A DNA stretch of 64,000 nt from Piper betle (taxonomy: Eukaryota > Streptophyta > Magnoliopsida > Piperales > Piperaceae), in the NCBI GenBank assembly GCA_033002965.1, contig JAURVB010014610.1:186001-250000 (forward strand), read 5' to 3'. The notes under the pieces were generated by a model. The model made no database searches, had not been told where the DNA came from, and saw only the letters and a list, made by a program, of their open reading frames with translations. Below are positions 36,801-48,310 of the stretch, piece by piece. Numbering within the stretch: the first letter of the stretch is position 1; each line of letters starts with the position of its first letter. A program made the translations under genes and the position numbers.

Positions 36801-38210
36801 AGGAACTACATATGGTGGATTGGACTTTTCCAAGTTAACATTTTCTGGAAACATAAACCTTTGGGCTGGCAGCAATAAGATTGCCCTTCTTAGTGCAGCT
36901 GTCGGTCTACCAGTGAGTATTTTTTCTTTTGGTTGCAGAAACATCTAATTGAAGCCTTTTATTTGACTGCAAATTTTGTACTGATTCCCATCTTGTATGT
37001 CAGAATGGGGGCACACATTATGAAAGATGGAACGCAGGGGTTCTGGGTCCTGTTGTGTTGTATGGCCTCAATGAGGGAAAGAGAGATTTGTCAGGACAGA
37101 AATGGACGTACAAGGTAACCTCACTCAGTGCTCATCCTGTTGATATGGTAAGTTGAATTGGACCAACTGATTTTCTCTATGAGTTATACAGGTTGGTCTC
37201 AAAGGTGAAGACTTGCATCTTCATACCCTTAGTGGAAGTTCCGCAGTTGAGTGGACACAAGGATCACAGATATCGCAGAAACAACCCATGACTTGGTACA
37301 AGGTAAATCCCATCATTTGCTTTCAACTAGAATCAGGAATGATTGTTCTTTGTTTTTTTTTTCCACTGAAGGTGGTCAAAATGATAATGTTTTCTTATGC
37401 TATGGTTTCTTCCAGACATTTTTCAATGCTCCAGGAGGAGTGGAACCTTTGGCATTAGATATGGCTAGCATGGGAAAGGGTCAGGTTTGGATAAATGGAC
37501 ACCACATTGGCCGCTACTGGCCTGCATACAAAGCTCATGGTAGCTGCGGACAATGTTACTATGGTGGAACTTTTAATGAGAAGAAATGCCAAACAAAATG
37601 TGGAGAGTCGTCGCAAAGATGGTAATCGTGCCACTCATATGTCCATTGATTGCAAAATACTGAAGATAGTTATTCAACTTGATTGTTTGATCAGGTATCA
37701 TGTGCCTCGTTCTTGGCTCAAACTGACGGGGAATCTGCTGGTTTTATTCGAAGAAATGGGTGGAAATCCTTACGGAATCTCTCTAGTAAAGAGAAAAGTT
37801 CAGAGCGTCTGCGCTGATATCTATGAGCAGCAGCCAACACTAACAAACTGGCGGCTTAAGTCCTATGGAAAGCCAAATGCTCATTTGACTTGTGATGAGG
37901 GCCAGAAGATCTCATCTATTAAGTTTGCTAGCTTTGGAACGCCACAAGGTGTTTGTGGGAGTTACCAGGAAGGAACTTGTCATGCACACAAATCATGGGA
38001 TGCCTTCACTGAGGTAAATACTTCTTTTCCCACCTATGGACGTTTATATTTTCTGATGTTCCTCTACTGCAAATCTTAACATAGGATGCTACTGCCCAGA
38101 CTTGCATTGGACAGAAATCATGTTCGGTTCCAGTAGCCGCAGAAATGTTTGGAGGAGATCCATGCCCGAGAGTCATGAAGAAGCTCTCTGTTGAGCTTGT
38201 ATGCAACTGA
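33868..38210 (+). CDS. BGAL: Beta-galactosidase, GH35, with C-terminal SUEL-type lectin domain
   Basis: Nineteen exons, all with GT-AG borders and an unbroken frame: 33868-34041, 34157-34252, 34366-34478, 34570-34636, 34727-34819, 34963-35106, 35336-35424, 35533-35638, 35726-35813, 35891-36009, 36101-36265, 36359-36531, 36613-36722, 36803-36912, 37004-37114, 37192-37302, 37416-37621, 37695-38013, 38085-38210. The product has 839 residues, the normal plant size. A hydrophobic signal peptide (about 1-27) precedes [20 protein letters not shown]. The active site shows [14 protein letters not shown] (acid/base Glu about 185) and [11 protein letters not shown] (nucleophile Glu about 254). Residues about 755-839 ([18 protein letters not shown] ... 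[11 protein letters not shown]) form a galactose-binding lectin domain. It is a secreted cell-wall enzyme removing terminal beta-galactose from pectic galactan or arabinogalactan side chains. It belongs to the lectin-bearing BGAL subgroup; the exact paralogue is uncertain. Confidence 0.95.
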
Positions 38211-38901
38211 CATTGGTTGTGGTAAGATTTAGCACATGAAGGATATTCAATCGTTCATGGCCTGTTGTAGTACATAGATGCCAAGGAGATCTCTGTTTTT
38301 AGTGGCTTATTAAGCATTTGGAAGAGGCGAGGTTGTGCAAAGTGCAACACACCAACAGCAGCTATACATTTTTTTTGTTGCTACTTGATTGGAAGATTCT
38401 GTTGTGCATAAACAGATTGAATATTTGCTAGGCTGCTTGCCTCCTAAGTACAGATTGAATATTTGCAAAGAAAGTGTTGGAATAATAGAATATATTGATG
38501 CATTTTATTTTCCACTTGTAAAGAAACAGATGTATTCTCGTGATTGAATGGAAAGCTTGTCTAATGAAGGGCAAGCCTATTGTAGCATGTCTGCCTCAAA
38601 GGAACAGATCAAATTGATATGATGTAAATTATAATATACAGAGTAAGGGGAAGGTGTTAGAATAGCCACTCAAAATTATGTAAAGGTAGTTTATTTGAGC
38701 ATACGAAGCTGCTCTTGTACAGGGTGGTACACAGAAATGCAATGAGGGGAAGTAAGCATAATTATCCAATTTTACCTTACACGAAACACAATACAATTTC
38801 AAAATAGCAGACGCTTGAACAACACCAAGAGTGGGAATTTACAGCACCAATGGTTCTTGTTTTTTATTTACAGTTTAATCTTTGTTCAAGTGCTGGAGGA
38901 T
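38211..38901. other. 3' flanks of two convergent genes
   Basis: Contains the beta-galactosidase 3' UTR and the end of the minus-strand Mini-RNase III-like transcript. The phrase ACAGATTGAATATTTGC is repeated at about 38413 and 38450. No further gene. Confidence 0.4.
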
Positions 38902-40270
38902 TCATTCCTTGGATGCACCTGTCGAAAATCCTAACTTGAGCATTGGTTCCTCCAATCTTTCTATATTTGTCAAGTAAATAAAAACGCAGATAAGCTTCTT
39001 TTGTCTGTACAAAGAATCATATATTTTCCCAATGTGGATGAGATAGTTTATTTGAAAATTTTTGACACTATAAGACTTTGAAACTAATGCCAATACTCTT
39101 TATGTAATTCTTGGAAGAGTAACTCACCAATGTTTCAAGAGATGATGCTCTAGTGTAGACTGCTACACCAGCACGTTTCTTTGTTCGCGTTTTTCCTGAT
39201 CCAATATTTTTTCCCCACCTCAATACATCCCTGTATAATGTACACAAAATTAATGCCACAAGGATACACTTTCACGAAACATGCAACTATCCATTAACAA
39301 AAATATTTTCCACAGAGGCAAAGGAAAGACATTGTGAAGCATAAGAGAATTAGAGTCAGGGTGTGCAATGCTGATGGAAATAAAATGAACGACATTAGTT
39401 TGCTACCTTTCTTCATCGGACAAGAAGCTGTCTTCCAGAAGTTTCTTTAGCAACGCATCCTAAAAAGGATAAAAAATAAACAAAATTTGGTTTCTGACGA
39501 GTAATGAGATAACATGTATGCAATAACTGAGTAATACAGATGTTCTCCATATCTTGCTTATGAAAGATTGAGAAGCATCCTAAGGTAAGTCAGTGATATA
39601 GCAATCTATTAGCAAGTTGACCAATACGGTTCCAATATCTTATTGAACAGTTAACCAGATGACAACTGGTTATTCAAGTATCATTATTGACAATATTTAG
39701 ATAACCATGCCTGTGCCTCACATCTCACAACTTCCATTACGCGAGCATTGTAATCAGCCTAAGCTTAAACGGTGGGAAAAGAAAGTGCCGGCGAGCATAT
39801 AGCTGGAATAAATAGATAAATTAGACATCAGATTCGTGAATGCTGAGTGAAGCTTTGGATTTAAAAATCAAATGCCAAGGAAATAACTGCCAAATACCAT
39901 TTACAAGCTTTAAAAAGAAAAAACTAGCCATCAACCATGCTACAATGCTGTAACAGTTCAATATAAATTTTAAAACCCACCAAAACAAAAACTTAATCCA
40001 CCAGCTGACAATTCTGTAGTTCATTGTAAGAAACCTGCCCTACAAAATGTTTTTTTGAATCATTCTATTCCCATCAGGATTCCCAGTAACAAGTTCCATA
40101 CAGGGGAGGCTCTTAATTAGTCATTGGATCACCAATTCAGACACTTAATAGGATGGTTGCTCCAGTGTAATAGGGTGCTCACCTCATATATACAATCTCC
40201 AATGTACACCAGCGATGCTGCATTATAAATTGACTCCCACTTGTGGTGGAATGGACAAACATCTCTCAAA
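38902..40270 (-). CDS. Mini-ribonuclease III-like protein (plastid MRNC type), partial and frame-interrupted
   Basis: Minus-strand exons in transcription order. About 40270-40183 reads WESIYNAASLVYIGDCIYE, the RNase III signature with catalytic Asp. 39802-39711 reads LYARRHFLFPP then YNARVMEVVRCEAQ. 39459-39407 reads DALLKKLLEDSFLSDEER. 39230-39128 reads DVLRWGKNIGSGKTRTKK and RAGVAVYTRASSLETL. About 38994-38902 reads YLTNIERLEEPMLKLG. These match plant Mini-RNase III proteins, which have the nuclease domain without a dsRNA-binding domain and act in plastid rRNA or intron RNA maturation. The second exon has two extra bases between FPP and YNARV (92 nt where 90 is expected), breaking the frame. 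The donor after CEAQ appears to be GC rather than GT, and the acceptor of the last exon is uncertain. The N-terminal transit-peptide exon was not found. Either a gene with sequence errors or a recent pseudogene. Confidence 0.7.
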
Positions 40271-40539
40271 ACCCAAATATAGCTCGTCCTCTGCTAAAGC
40301 ACATCAGTACACAACATTCAACATCAATCCAACGACAACCCAAATGCCATATCATTAGTTCCCATTCCCACTATTATACACAACTGCAAGACCCCCAAAT
40401 AAGTATGATTGCAACTATGAAGATTAGTGCATATTTGTCTCCATGGTAAGGATCGACCTATTCTTAATAATCTGTAGTTCCTCTCTTCATTTAAATTGTT
40501 TCAATCAAGCTTTAATTTTGTCTATTTTTTGGTTACATA

Positions 40540-41170
40540 AGCATGGTTCAACTTCGAGTCTATCCAAATAATTGAAGTATCAATGCACTATTGTAACACA
40601 CTCTTTAATCACCAAAATCCCATTAAACAAAATGCACTTTTTAATTTCAGAATACAAATGTCATATCATTAATTCCAAATTAGATATATAACCCAAACAA
40701 ACACAAATAGGTTGTCAACTATCTCCACAAATTGAAGTACAATGGACTACTACAACGCACTTTGTAATCACGACTCTCCATTCTACAAAATGTGCTTTTA
40801 CTTCAGAATCCAGACGTCAGACCATTAATTCCATATTAGATAGAACTAGAACAAACGCAAAGAGGTTGTCAACTATCTCCACAAATTGAAGCACCAATGC
40901 CTCCCTATAGCACCTTGTAATCCCACCCACCTGTTCGACAAAAATGCGCCAAACGCAAATATTGCACCTTTGATTCCAAAATAGCTAGAACTAGAACAAA
41001 TTCAAATAGGTTTTAAACTATACCCACAAATTGAAGCATCAATGCCCCTATCATTACACATCTTGTAATCACCACGCAACCATTCGACAAAATTTACCTC
41101 AAAACAAAAACGCCACATGCTGATTCAAATTAATCTAAGACTAGAACAAACCGAAACGGGTTTGAACATT
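40540..41170. repeat. Degenerate satellite-like tandem repeat, ~150-bp unit, about four copies
   Basis: The phrase CAAATTGAAGCA(C/T)CAATGC followed within 25 bp by CTTTGTAATCACC recurs near 40572, 40727, 40880 and 41025. Each is preceded by AGGTTGTCAACTATCTCCA (or a variant) and separated by ACAAAATGC.CTTTTA and CATTAATTCCA.ATTAGAT blocks. Copies are roughly 75-90 percent alike by eye. It lies upstream of the Mini-RNase III-like gene. Confidence 0.75.
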
Positions 41171-41199
41171 TTGTAAAAATACCACCCCCACCGTTCAAC

Positions 41200-41900
41200 A
41201 GGAGAGTAATGATAGATCAAAGAAGACAAACAATGGTGATACAAGCAGTAGTAACTTCAAGGGAAGATGGGACATCAGGTGTTTTTATTGTGACAAGGTT
41301 AGTCACATTAAAAAAGCACTATCACAAGTTTAAGGAACAATTGAGGAACAAGAAAAAGACCAAGAGAAAGATAGAAATCAAAATAATTTGATTGATTATA
41401 AATTGGTGGTGATGTCTTCTTATGTGAACAACTGTTGTGGTTTCACTCATAGTTCTAGTTAGGTAGTGGGTTTTGGAGTATCATTTCATACTATATAATA
41501 TATGAGACTCTTTACTACATACAAGTCATGGTACTTAAAAGTAGTGAAGATAGAAAATCATGGAAAGTTTAAGATTCTTGGAATTGGGGATGTGAGTATA
41601 GTGAAAGTCATACACTGGTTTTTAAAAATGTGAGACATATTCCAGATTTAAAGTTGAATTTGATGTCTACTGAAAAATTTAGATGATAGAGGGTTTGTTT
41701 CACACTTTACCAATGAGGTGTGAAAGTTAATTGAAGAGGTCTCTTATTGTAGTAAGAGGGAAAAAATGTTGTAGTCTTTATAGAATAGTATTGCAGGGTT
41801 CTAAGGCTGAACTTGCTGGCATTGGTGGTGGTTCTACGAAGAGGGTTTATGATAAAAAGGAAGCATTGTAGGGAGACTTAAGCAGAGTTCACATTCGTGA
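41200..41900 (+). mobile_element. Ty1/copia retrotransposon gag-pol remnant
   Basis: A zinc-knuckle-like CFYCDKVSHIKK is encoded near 41280-41316. Further on (41480-41720) pieces resembling the copia protease and following region appear in alternating frames (KILGIGDVSIVKVIHW, MSTEKF). Stops and frame changes break every frame, no LTRs are paired with it, and reverse transcriptase and integrase are missing. A dead fragment. Confidence 0.55.
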
Positions 41901-42978
41901 AGAGAAGATGGTCAATGTCGAGCAAGACATGGTAAAATCTTTACTGGTAACTGGGTTCGTGGTTTGGTGAAATTATTTGAGAATTGTTGGACATTAAAGG
42001 AGGAAGCGAGGTTGGTGAGTTGGAAGAGGAATTTAACTCATGGTGTTCCCCCCAAGAGGGTAGGGGAGGTTTGCTAGAGGTCTTTGATCACGAGAGAAAA
42101 GTAGGTATGGTTGGTGTTGTTAAGTACTGTCTTGGAAACTTACATGAATTGTCCAATTCATGTAAAGTTCGAGGAAGTCAACATGGTGTTCACTTGAGAT
42201 ATATGTGAAGGATGTAATGTTATCAATTCAAGAGTGCTTCTCATGGTTATAAGAGGAGATTTGTTGAAGTTGTTCCCCCCACGAGGAGCGGCAGCAGTGA
42301 AAGCGGCGCGCCGGTGATAGCAAATAGCGAAGAAAAGGAAAATGGTGCTCGACTCAGGTGTGTCGCGGTAGTGCCCAGACACCATTTGTGTTTTCGATTT
42401 TTTTGCTTTGTTTAAGTCAATCTTGCTTGTTGATTATTGGGAATTATTTCACTTAAATTAATTTTGGAATAGTATTACTCGAAGTTGTTATTGTAAGTAA
42501 TTTTATTCGGTTATATTTGTGAAGAGGGTTTGTCTCTTTGGATAAAATATTAGTGACTATAATATGTTTATTAGATCGTAGTGGAAGTTTGGGATATAGT
42601 TTTTTTCTTTGAATTTGGAAATTTTTCACATAAATTTCTGTGTTTTTTTATTTGTTTGTATATGATTTGTGAGTAGTTATATTATTTGCATCCTTTTGTC
42701 AATTAATTAAAGTGTTTCAGGATTTTGTGACTTGAAAAATCCCAACGTGTGCTCCGACCGTATCCAATTGAACCCTTGAATGTGAAAACTGGACCACTTT
42801 CTTTTTGGATCCGAAACTCATTAAAATTCGTTTACCATCGTAGTAACATGGACACCCACGGGCTTCACATGGATCTCTCTCTTTGATCTTTCTTGCCTGA
42901 TCTATAAATTGGCTTCAAATTCCCCTCTGTGTTGCCCATGACTGCAGTTGGATCAGATTTGAGACAATTGTTAGCGAC
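41901..42978. other. No confident gene; possible retroelement continuation
   Basis: The first few hundred bases, including GTTCCCCCCAAGAGG near 42045 and GTTCCCCCCACGAGG near 42270, may be more of the copia-type remnant or its 3' LTR. Beyond 42400 the DNA is AT-rich with nothing recognised. Confidence 0.35.
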
Positions 42979-43050
42979 TCTTCCCGGTGTTGATTAGAAG
43001 AATGGAGATGAAAGCTTTCATCTCCATTCTTCTAAACAACACCGGGAAGA
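42979..43050. repeat. 72-bp near-perfect palindrome (36-bp arms, one mismatch, no spacer)
   Basis: The left arm 42979-43014 and the right arm 43015-43050 are reverse complements at 35 of 36 positions, with the centre at AAAG/CTTT. The arms start TCTTCCCGGTGTTG and the only mismatch is at 42993. An ATG inside it (43002) opens MEMKAFISILL, which looks like the start of the signal peptide of the nearby inhibitors. Confidence 0.92.
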
Positions 43051-43248
43051 CTGCTTGCAATATTCTCTTTTCCATCGCCATTGAAGGCTCCTGGGCCTTC
43101 CCATTGAAGGTAGTAAACTCAAAAGATATCCAACCCTGTTTTATCAACGTTTGGGCTCTTGGGTCATCTTGATATTAGTAGTACAACTGATAATTTTCTT
43201 GTTTCATTGATACATATATGGAGCTGGTGAGTAAATAAGCAATGGAGG

Positions 43249-43410
43249 TGAGAAATGGTGCAAAACCTGTGCGTCTGTACCAGGTCTCTTCCACCTCAGT
43301 CCCACTGCTGGGATGAGGGTGCCTCTTGCCTTCCCGGTTGTGAGAGTTGCCTCCGCACCCGTTCTTACCCTCCCATATGCAGATGCACTGACGTGAAGGA
43401 CTACTGCTAG
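43249..43410 (+). pseudogene. Bowman-Birk inhibitor pseudogene, copy 1
   Basis: GEKWCKTCA in one frame is followed two frames away by CTRSLPPQSHCWDEGASC, LPGCESCLRTRSYPP and ICRCTDVKDYC with a stop at 43408. Aligned with the intact inhibitor at 45093, a two-base insertion after the TGTGCG codons breaks the frame. One loop-anchoring Cys has become Arg (CLRTRS for xCTRS) and another Ser (PPQS). The first reactive-site loop would have had Arg at P1 (trypsin type). No signal-peptide exon can be joined with confidence, although the palindrome upstream contains a signal-like start. Confidence 0.75.
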
Positions 43411-43479
43411 AACAATCGTCTCTATCTGGGACGTCTTTTTTGAAGTGGAGATGAATAAGAGTACAAGCTTGTAGTAGTG

Positions 43480-43638
43480 GAGTGCATGATCTGGTGTAAT
43501 TGCACTCGGTCCATCACTACAGAGTACTGTAGGTGCTTGGACGACGCCAATCCTTGTTGCTCTACCTGCGAGCAATGTTCATGCACTCGAGCCATGCCAA
43601 CCGAGTGCTACTGCGGCGACGTTAAAAACTATTGCTAA
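43480..43638 (+). pseudogene. Bowman-Birk inhibitor domain remnant, copy 2
   Basis: One open frame reads ECMIWCNCTRSITTEYCRC, LDDANPCCSTCEQCSCTR and AMPTECYCGDVKNYC with stop TAA at 43636. It has the Cys spacing of a Bowman-Birk double-headed domain and the same C-terminus (KNYC) as the intact gene. Its loops are changed: CTRSITTEYC lacks the canonical Pro-Pro and has an extra residue, and CTRAMPTEC has Ala-Met after the P1 Arg. No start codon or signal-peptide exon is joined to it, so I call it a remnant. It lies about 70 bp downstream of copy 1. Confidence 0.65.
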
Positions 43639-45092
43639 GATATTATATAGACACTTGTGAGAACTAAGCAAGAGCTGTAACTTATAATTGTAATTGAGGT
43701 TTGACTTGTTATCCACTAGTAAATTAAGGGAAATTTTATGAGTTATGCCTTTTTTTATATATATTACATGAGTTAAATATTTAAATTAAACTTTTTTTGT
43801 GGGTCCTATAAAATAATATATATATGTATTAAAAATATAGTGCATAAGGAGGATAGTGATAAATTTTTATCTTTTTCTTATATTATTATGGCTTACTTTT
43901 TGATTTTCAAAAGAAGCACTAGTTAGAATATATTTTAAAATCAATTTTTATAACAATTATTTTGATCATTAAGATGACAGAGTTAGAAATATCTGATTGT
44001 GTTAAAATTTTGTAATTACTCTTATTATTTATTTTCTTATTTATTATGCAGATTTTGAATAGTAAGACCTATTAATTTACTCTAAATAAAAGGTTTAATT
44101 TATATAAGCTATATATGAGGTCTAGCTCATTATATAAGGCTCTTAAATTAAATATCCTTAATAAAAAGTTGGTGTATCAATGAGTTAATTAGTGATGTGA
44201 TAAATAAAAAATAAATTGATGAATCAGCAAGTTAAGTTGATGAGATCATGAATAAAAAGTTGATGTAAAGCAAGGCATTAGTGCTAATGACAAATTTGCC
44301 ATTAAAATTTTAAATCTATGGTAAAAACATTGTCAAAAAAATTTTCTTCAATATTGTGAAATTTATTTCATATCAATGACGGATTTTACCACCATTATGC
44401 AGTGCATTGATGTGATAATACTTTATATAGAAGAATTTTCCTATTCTTGGTTTAATATATAGTATTAAATAGGTTTAATTATATATACTTAACTTTGATA
44501 ATATTATTCACTAAATTATACACCATCCAAAAGAATACACACCTTTTTGTCATCCCGTCAGTAATATTATAATATAATAAACCTGATGACACTAATCCAA
44601 GAAAATATATAATTAAGTTATGAGGTGTTAATCTATATTATACCTGCTGATCAGCTCGTGAAACGGTGCCGGGAACACAAATTCTTGTTCTATTGTGTAA
44701 ATAAATTAAGACCAAATTAATGTTTAATGGGTTATATTATGAAACAATAGGCAAGAAATGGCCGAATTTACATATCTTGATGGCCAAATTAATTTAACAT
44801 TGCTCGAAGACATATAGGCTTGCTACCACATTTTTCACATTCTTCCAGTATCTCAATGATAAATTTGATCAGCCAAGGTGTATTGGTGCCTCGTATGCAT
44901 CCAATCTGATGAGATCTACAGAAATTTGTGCTTGTCACAGAGGCCTCCACTATCCCATGTGTCTCGCATATCTCACTCCGTCTTGATCAGATTGATTCAA
45001 AAAAAAAAACCATTTCTTAATTTCGTCAATAAAAACTATGAAAACAAGGCCATCTATAGAGAGTAACAAATTGTTTTCAAGCACCAGCAAGG
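43639..45092. other. AT-rich spacer between inhibitor copies
   Basis: No coding sequence recognised. The last 250 bp should contain the promoter and leader of the intact inhibitor gene. Confidence 0.35.
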
Positions 45093-45475
45093 ATGAAGAT
45101 GAAGGCTTCTTGCAGCTTTATCTTACTCCTGACTTTCACTGCTCTCCTTGCAACTTACTCAAAAGCCTATGATCATCAGAACGCTTTCAATTTTATAGTC
45201 AACAGTATGTTCTTACTCTTTTATTTTATTTTTCTTATGCATCCTAGTTTATGATCTTCAATGGGTATGGATTAGTTTTTTGCAATTTTGTGCGTACAGG
45301 TCATCACGAGGATGAGAAATGGTGTAATTCGTGTGCCTGCACTCGGTCCATCCCTCCCCGGTGTAGGTTCTTGGACGTGGGCGCTCCTTCTTGTTACCCT
45401 GCCTGCAGGAACGGTCCGTGCACTCGATCCATACCTCCACAGTGCCAATGCAACGACATTAAAAACTACTGCTAA
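45093..45475 (+). CDS. Bowman-Birk-type serine protease inhibitor, intact
   Basis: Two exons, 45093-45204 and 45300-45475, with GT-AG intron, 95 residues. The signal peptide MKMKASCSFILLLTFTALLA is followed by a short propeptide (AYDHQNAFNFIVNSHHEDEK). The mature part has ten Cys: WCNSCACTRSIPPRCRFLD, then GAPSCYPACRNGPCTRS, then IPPQCQCNDIKNYC. Both reactive loops are CTRSIPP, with Arg at P1 and Ser at P1', so both heads should inhibit trypsin-like proteases. Classical legume inhibitors have 14 Cys; the reduced set suggests a monocot-type form lacking some disulphides around loop 2. Secreted or vacuolar, probably a defence or storage inhibitor. The second ATG (residue 3) could also start the protein. 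It is the only intact member of a three-copy cluster. Confidence 0.9.
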
Positions 45476-45912
45476 GATCATATAGCAATCAGCCTTGTTA
45501 TGAAATAAAGCTTCGGTTAGAAGAAGTTACTTGTTACCACCCTTGTATGGAATTATCGGCGATTAATATAATGAATCTTCACTTATATCATTTCCATTGG
45601 TGGTTGTTCAACTTTCACCTCTGAAAAGTTCAAAAATGCAAGTCAACTTCACCGATATTACCCAATTTTACTCGAATTATGAGCACATCATCCATGATAT
45701 TTTTTTCATTGATATTTCCCAATTTAAGTGACTTTTTCATTGATATTTTAACTGCCAACCTCTTTTGAAAGATGTCCAAGTTAATATAAGTTGTGGTTTG
45801 CCTTGGAAAAAAAACGTGTAGATATTAACAAAATTGTATCTGCTTTCATCAGATACAGTTGACACATGAATTCCAAGTAAACTCACTCCCAATTAAGACC
45901 CAACAATAAAAA
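45476..45912. other. 3' flank of inhibitor gene, no recognised gene
   Basis: AT-rich; the first part is the inhibitor 3' UTR. Confidence 0.35.
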
Positions 45913-46026
45913 ATGAGAGCTGCAGGTTTTGCCATAATTTTCATGGTGATTCTTGCTATAGCCTCACTTGTTGCAGCTGAGCCGTATGACACCAAGAGCA
46001 CCTTCACAACCTCGGGTATTGCTTGA
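45913..46026 (+). CDS. Possible small secreted peptide (signal peptide exon only)
   Basis: An ATG opens 37 codons with a textbook signal peptide: MRAAGFAIIFMVILAIASLV then AAEPYDTKSTFTTSGIA. A GT donor (CTCG/GTATTG, about 46017) lies before the stop, so a second exon may exist. Downstream frames contain basic and Cys-containing stretches (HKKRRAATPAPT, then CSVIKC) but I recognise no family. This could be a small cysteine-rich peptide gene, a broken inhibitor relative, or chance. Low certainty. Confidence 0.35.
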   Translation: MRAAGFAIIFMVILAIASLVAAEPYDTKSTFTTSGIA

Positions 46027-46482
46027 ATTAACAAAGAAATCCAATCCTGGTCGGGAAATTGAGGTATTGTCTTGTTATATCACCAGAGAAGGCACATACA
46101 GGGCATACATAAGAAGAGAAGAGCTGCAACGCCTGCACCCACAACTAATGCTCATTGTAGTGTTATTAAATGCACGTACTACATACGCTTTCTAGGGGAT
46201 GAAACCGAGCCCTATAATGTATGTCGAGATCTCTTAGCCGAATGCTTAGTTTGGTGGGCAACACTTAACACATCTCGGGCAGTAATACCCAGAACATATA
46301 GAAATCTATCTCATTGGCAAAATGAAACCATCTGTAAATTTCTCACACTAGTTATTGGTTGGTGCAAACCAAAAATGAGAATGATATCTTCACAGACAAA
46401 GTATATTATGCGTACGGAAATTAAATCCCATCTTCTAAAGAGGTACACATTCTCGAGGAAAAAGAAAAATGGAACAAGCAAA

Positions 46483-47768
<1,286 letters not shown>

Positions 47769-48310
47769 CGCTGCCGCCGCCGCCTCTCGCCGGGGAAGAG
47801 TGACCAAAACCCTAGCCGCCACCTCCGGGTTGGGGAAGAAATGGGGTATTTATAGGGGATGTTTGAGTAGATGGGCCTTGATGGCTATTTATGGACATAT
47901 AGAACGTGGGCCTAAAGTTTCACTAGATGGGCCACAATTTTTATCGATTAGGGTTCAATTATGGTTCTTGCATCGCCCCCGCCTCGGCCACTGCTACCGA
48001 CCTCGTCGAAGTGCCCAACGCTAGATGCGGTATTTATATGCCGAACACCAAATTAGGGTTGAGAAATGAGGTATTTGTATGCAGGGAAATGTGTGTGGAC
48101 AGGCCTGGATGGTTATGGATGGATGTGGAGAACACGGACATGAAGTATTACTAGATGGGGTTGGATTTTTATTGATTATATTAGAGAAAATTAGGGTTTC
48201 CGACTGACCACAGCCTAATAAGGTGATGCCCTAGCTGCCACGGCCGAGTTGGAGAAGAATGGAGGTCTTTATATGCGGAGAAGTGGGAGAAGGTGATCCA
48301 AGATCATGAT
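47769..48310 (-). promoter_or_regulatory. RPL22 promoter with telo box, site II motifs and tandem promoter copies
   Basis: Close to the gene AAACCCTA (about 47813-47820) is a telo box. CCCTATAAATACCCC on the minus strand (about 47845-47860) is a TATA box. Three TGGGCC/TGGGCY words (about 47873, 47908, 47929) are site II elements. Telo boxes plus site II are the known signature of plant ribosomal-protein promoters. The arrangement CCTAGC.GCCAC, GTTGG(G)GA(A)GAA, TTTATA and the following 150 bp are repeated around 48015-48060 and 48230-48285, giving two further degenerate promoter copies. Confidence 0.65.

Noticed and set aside
40540..41170. Possible CRISPR-like array of repeats and spacers
   Set aside because: The unit is ~150 bp and diverged throughout, with no constant short repeat or unique spacers; the host is a plant.
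41209..41391. Small basic open frame ending in KKKTKRKIEIK
   Set aside because: It is a shifted reading of the copia zinc-knuckle region and not a separate gene.
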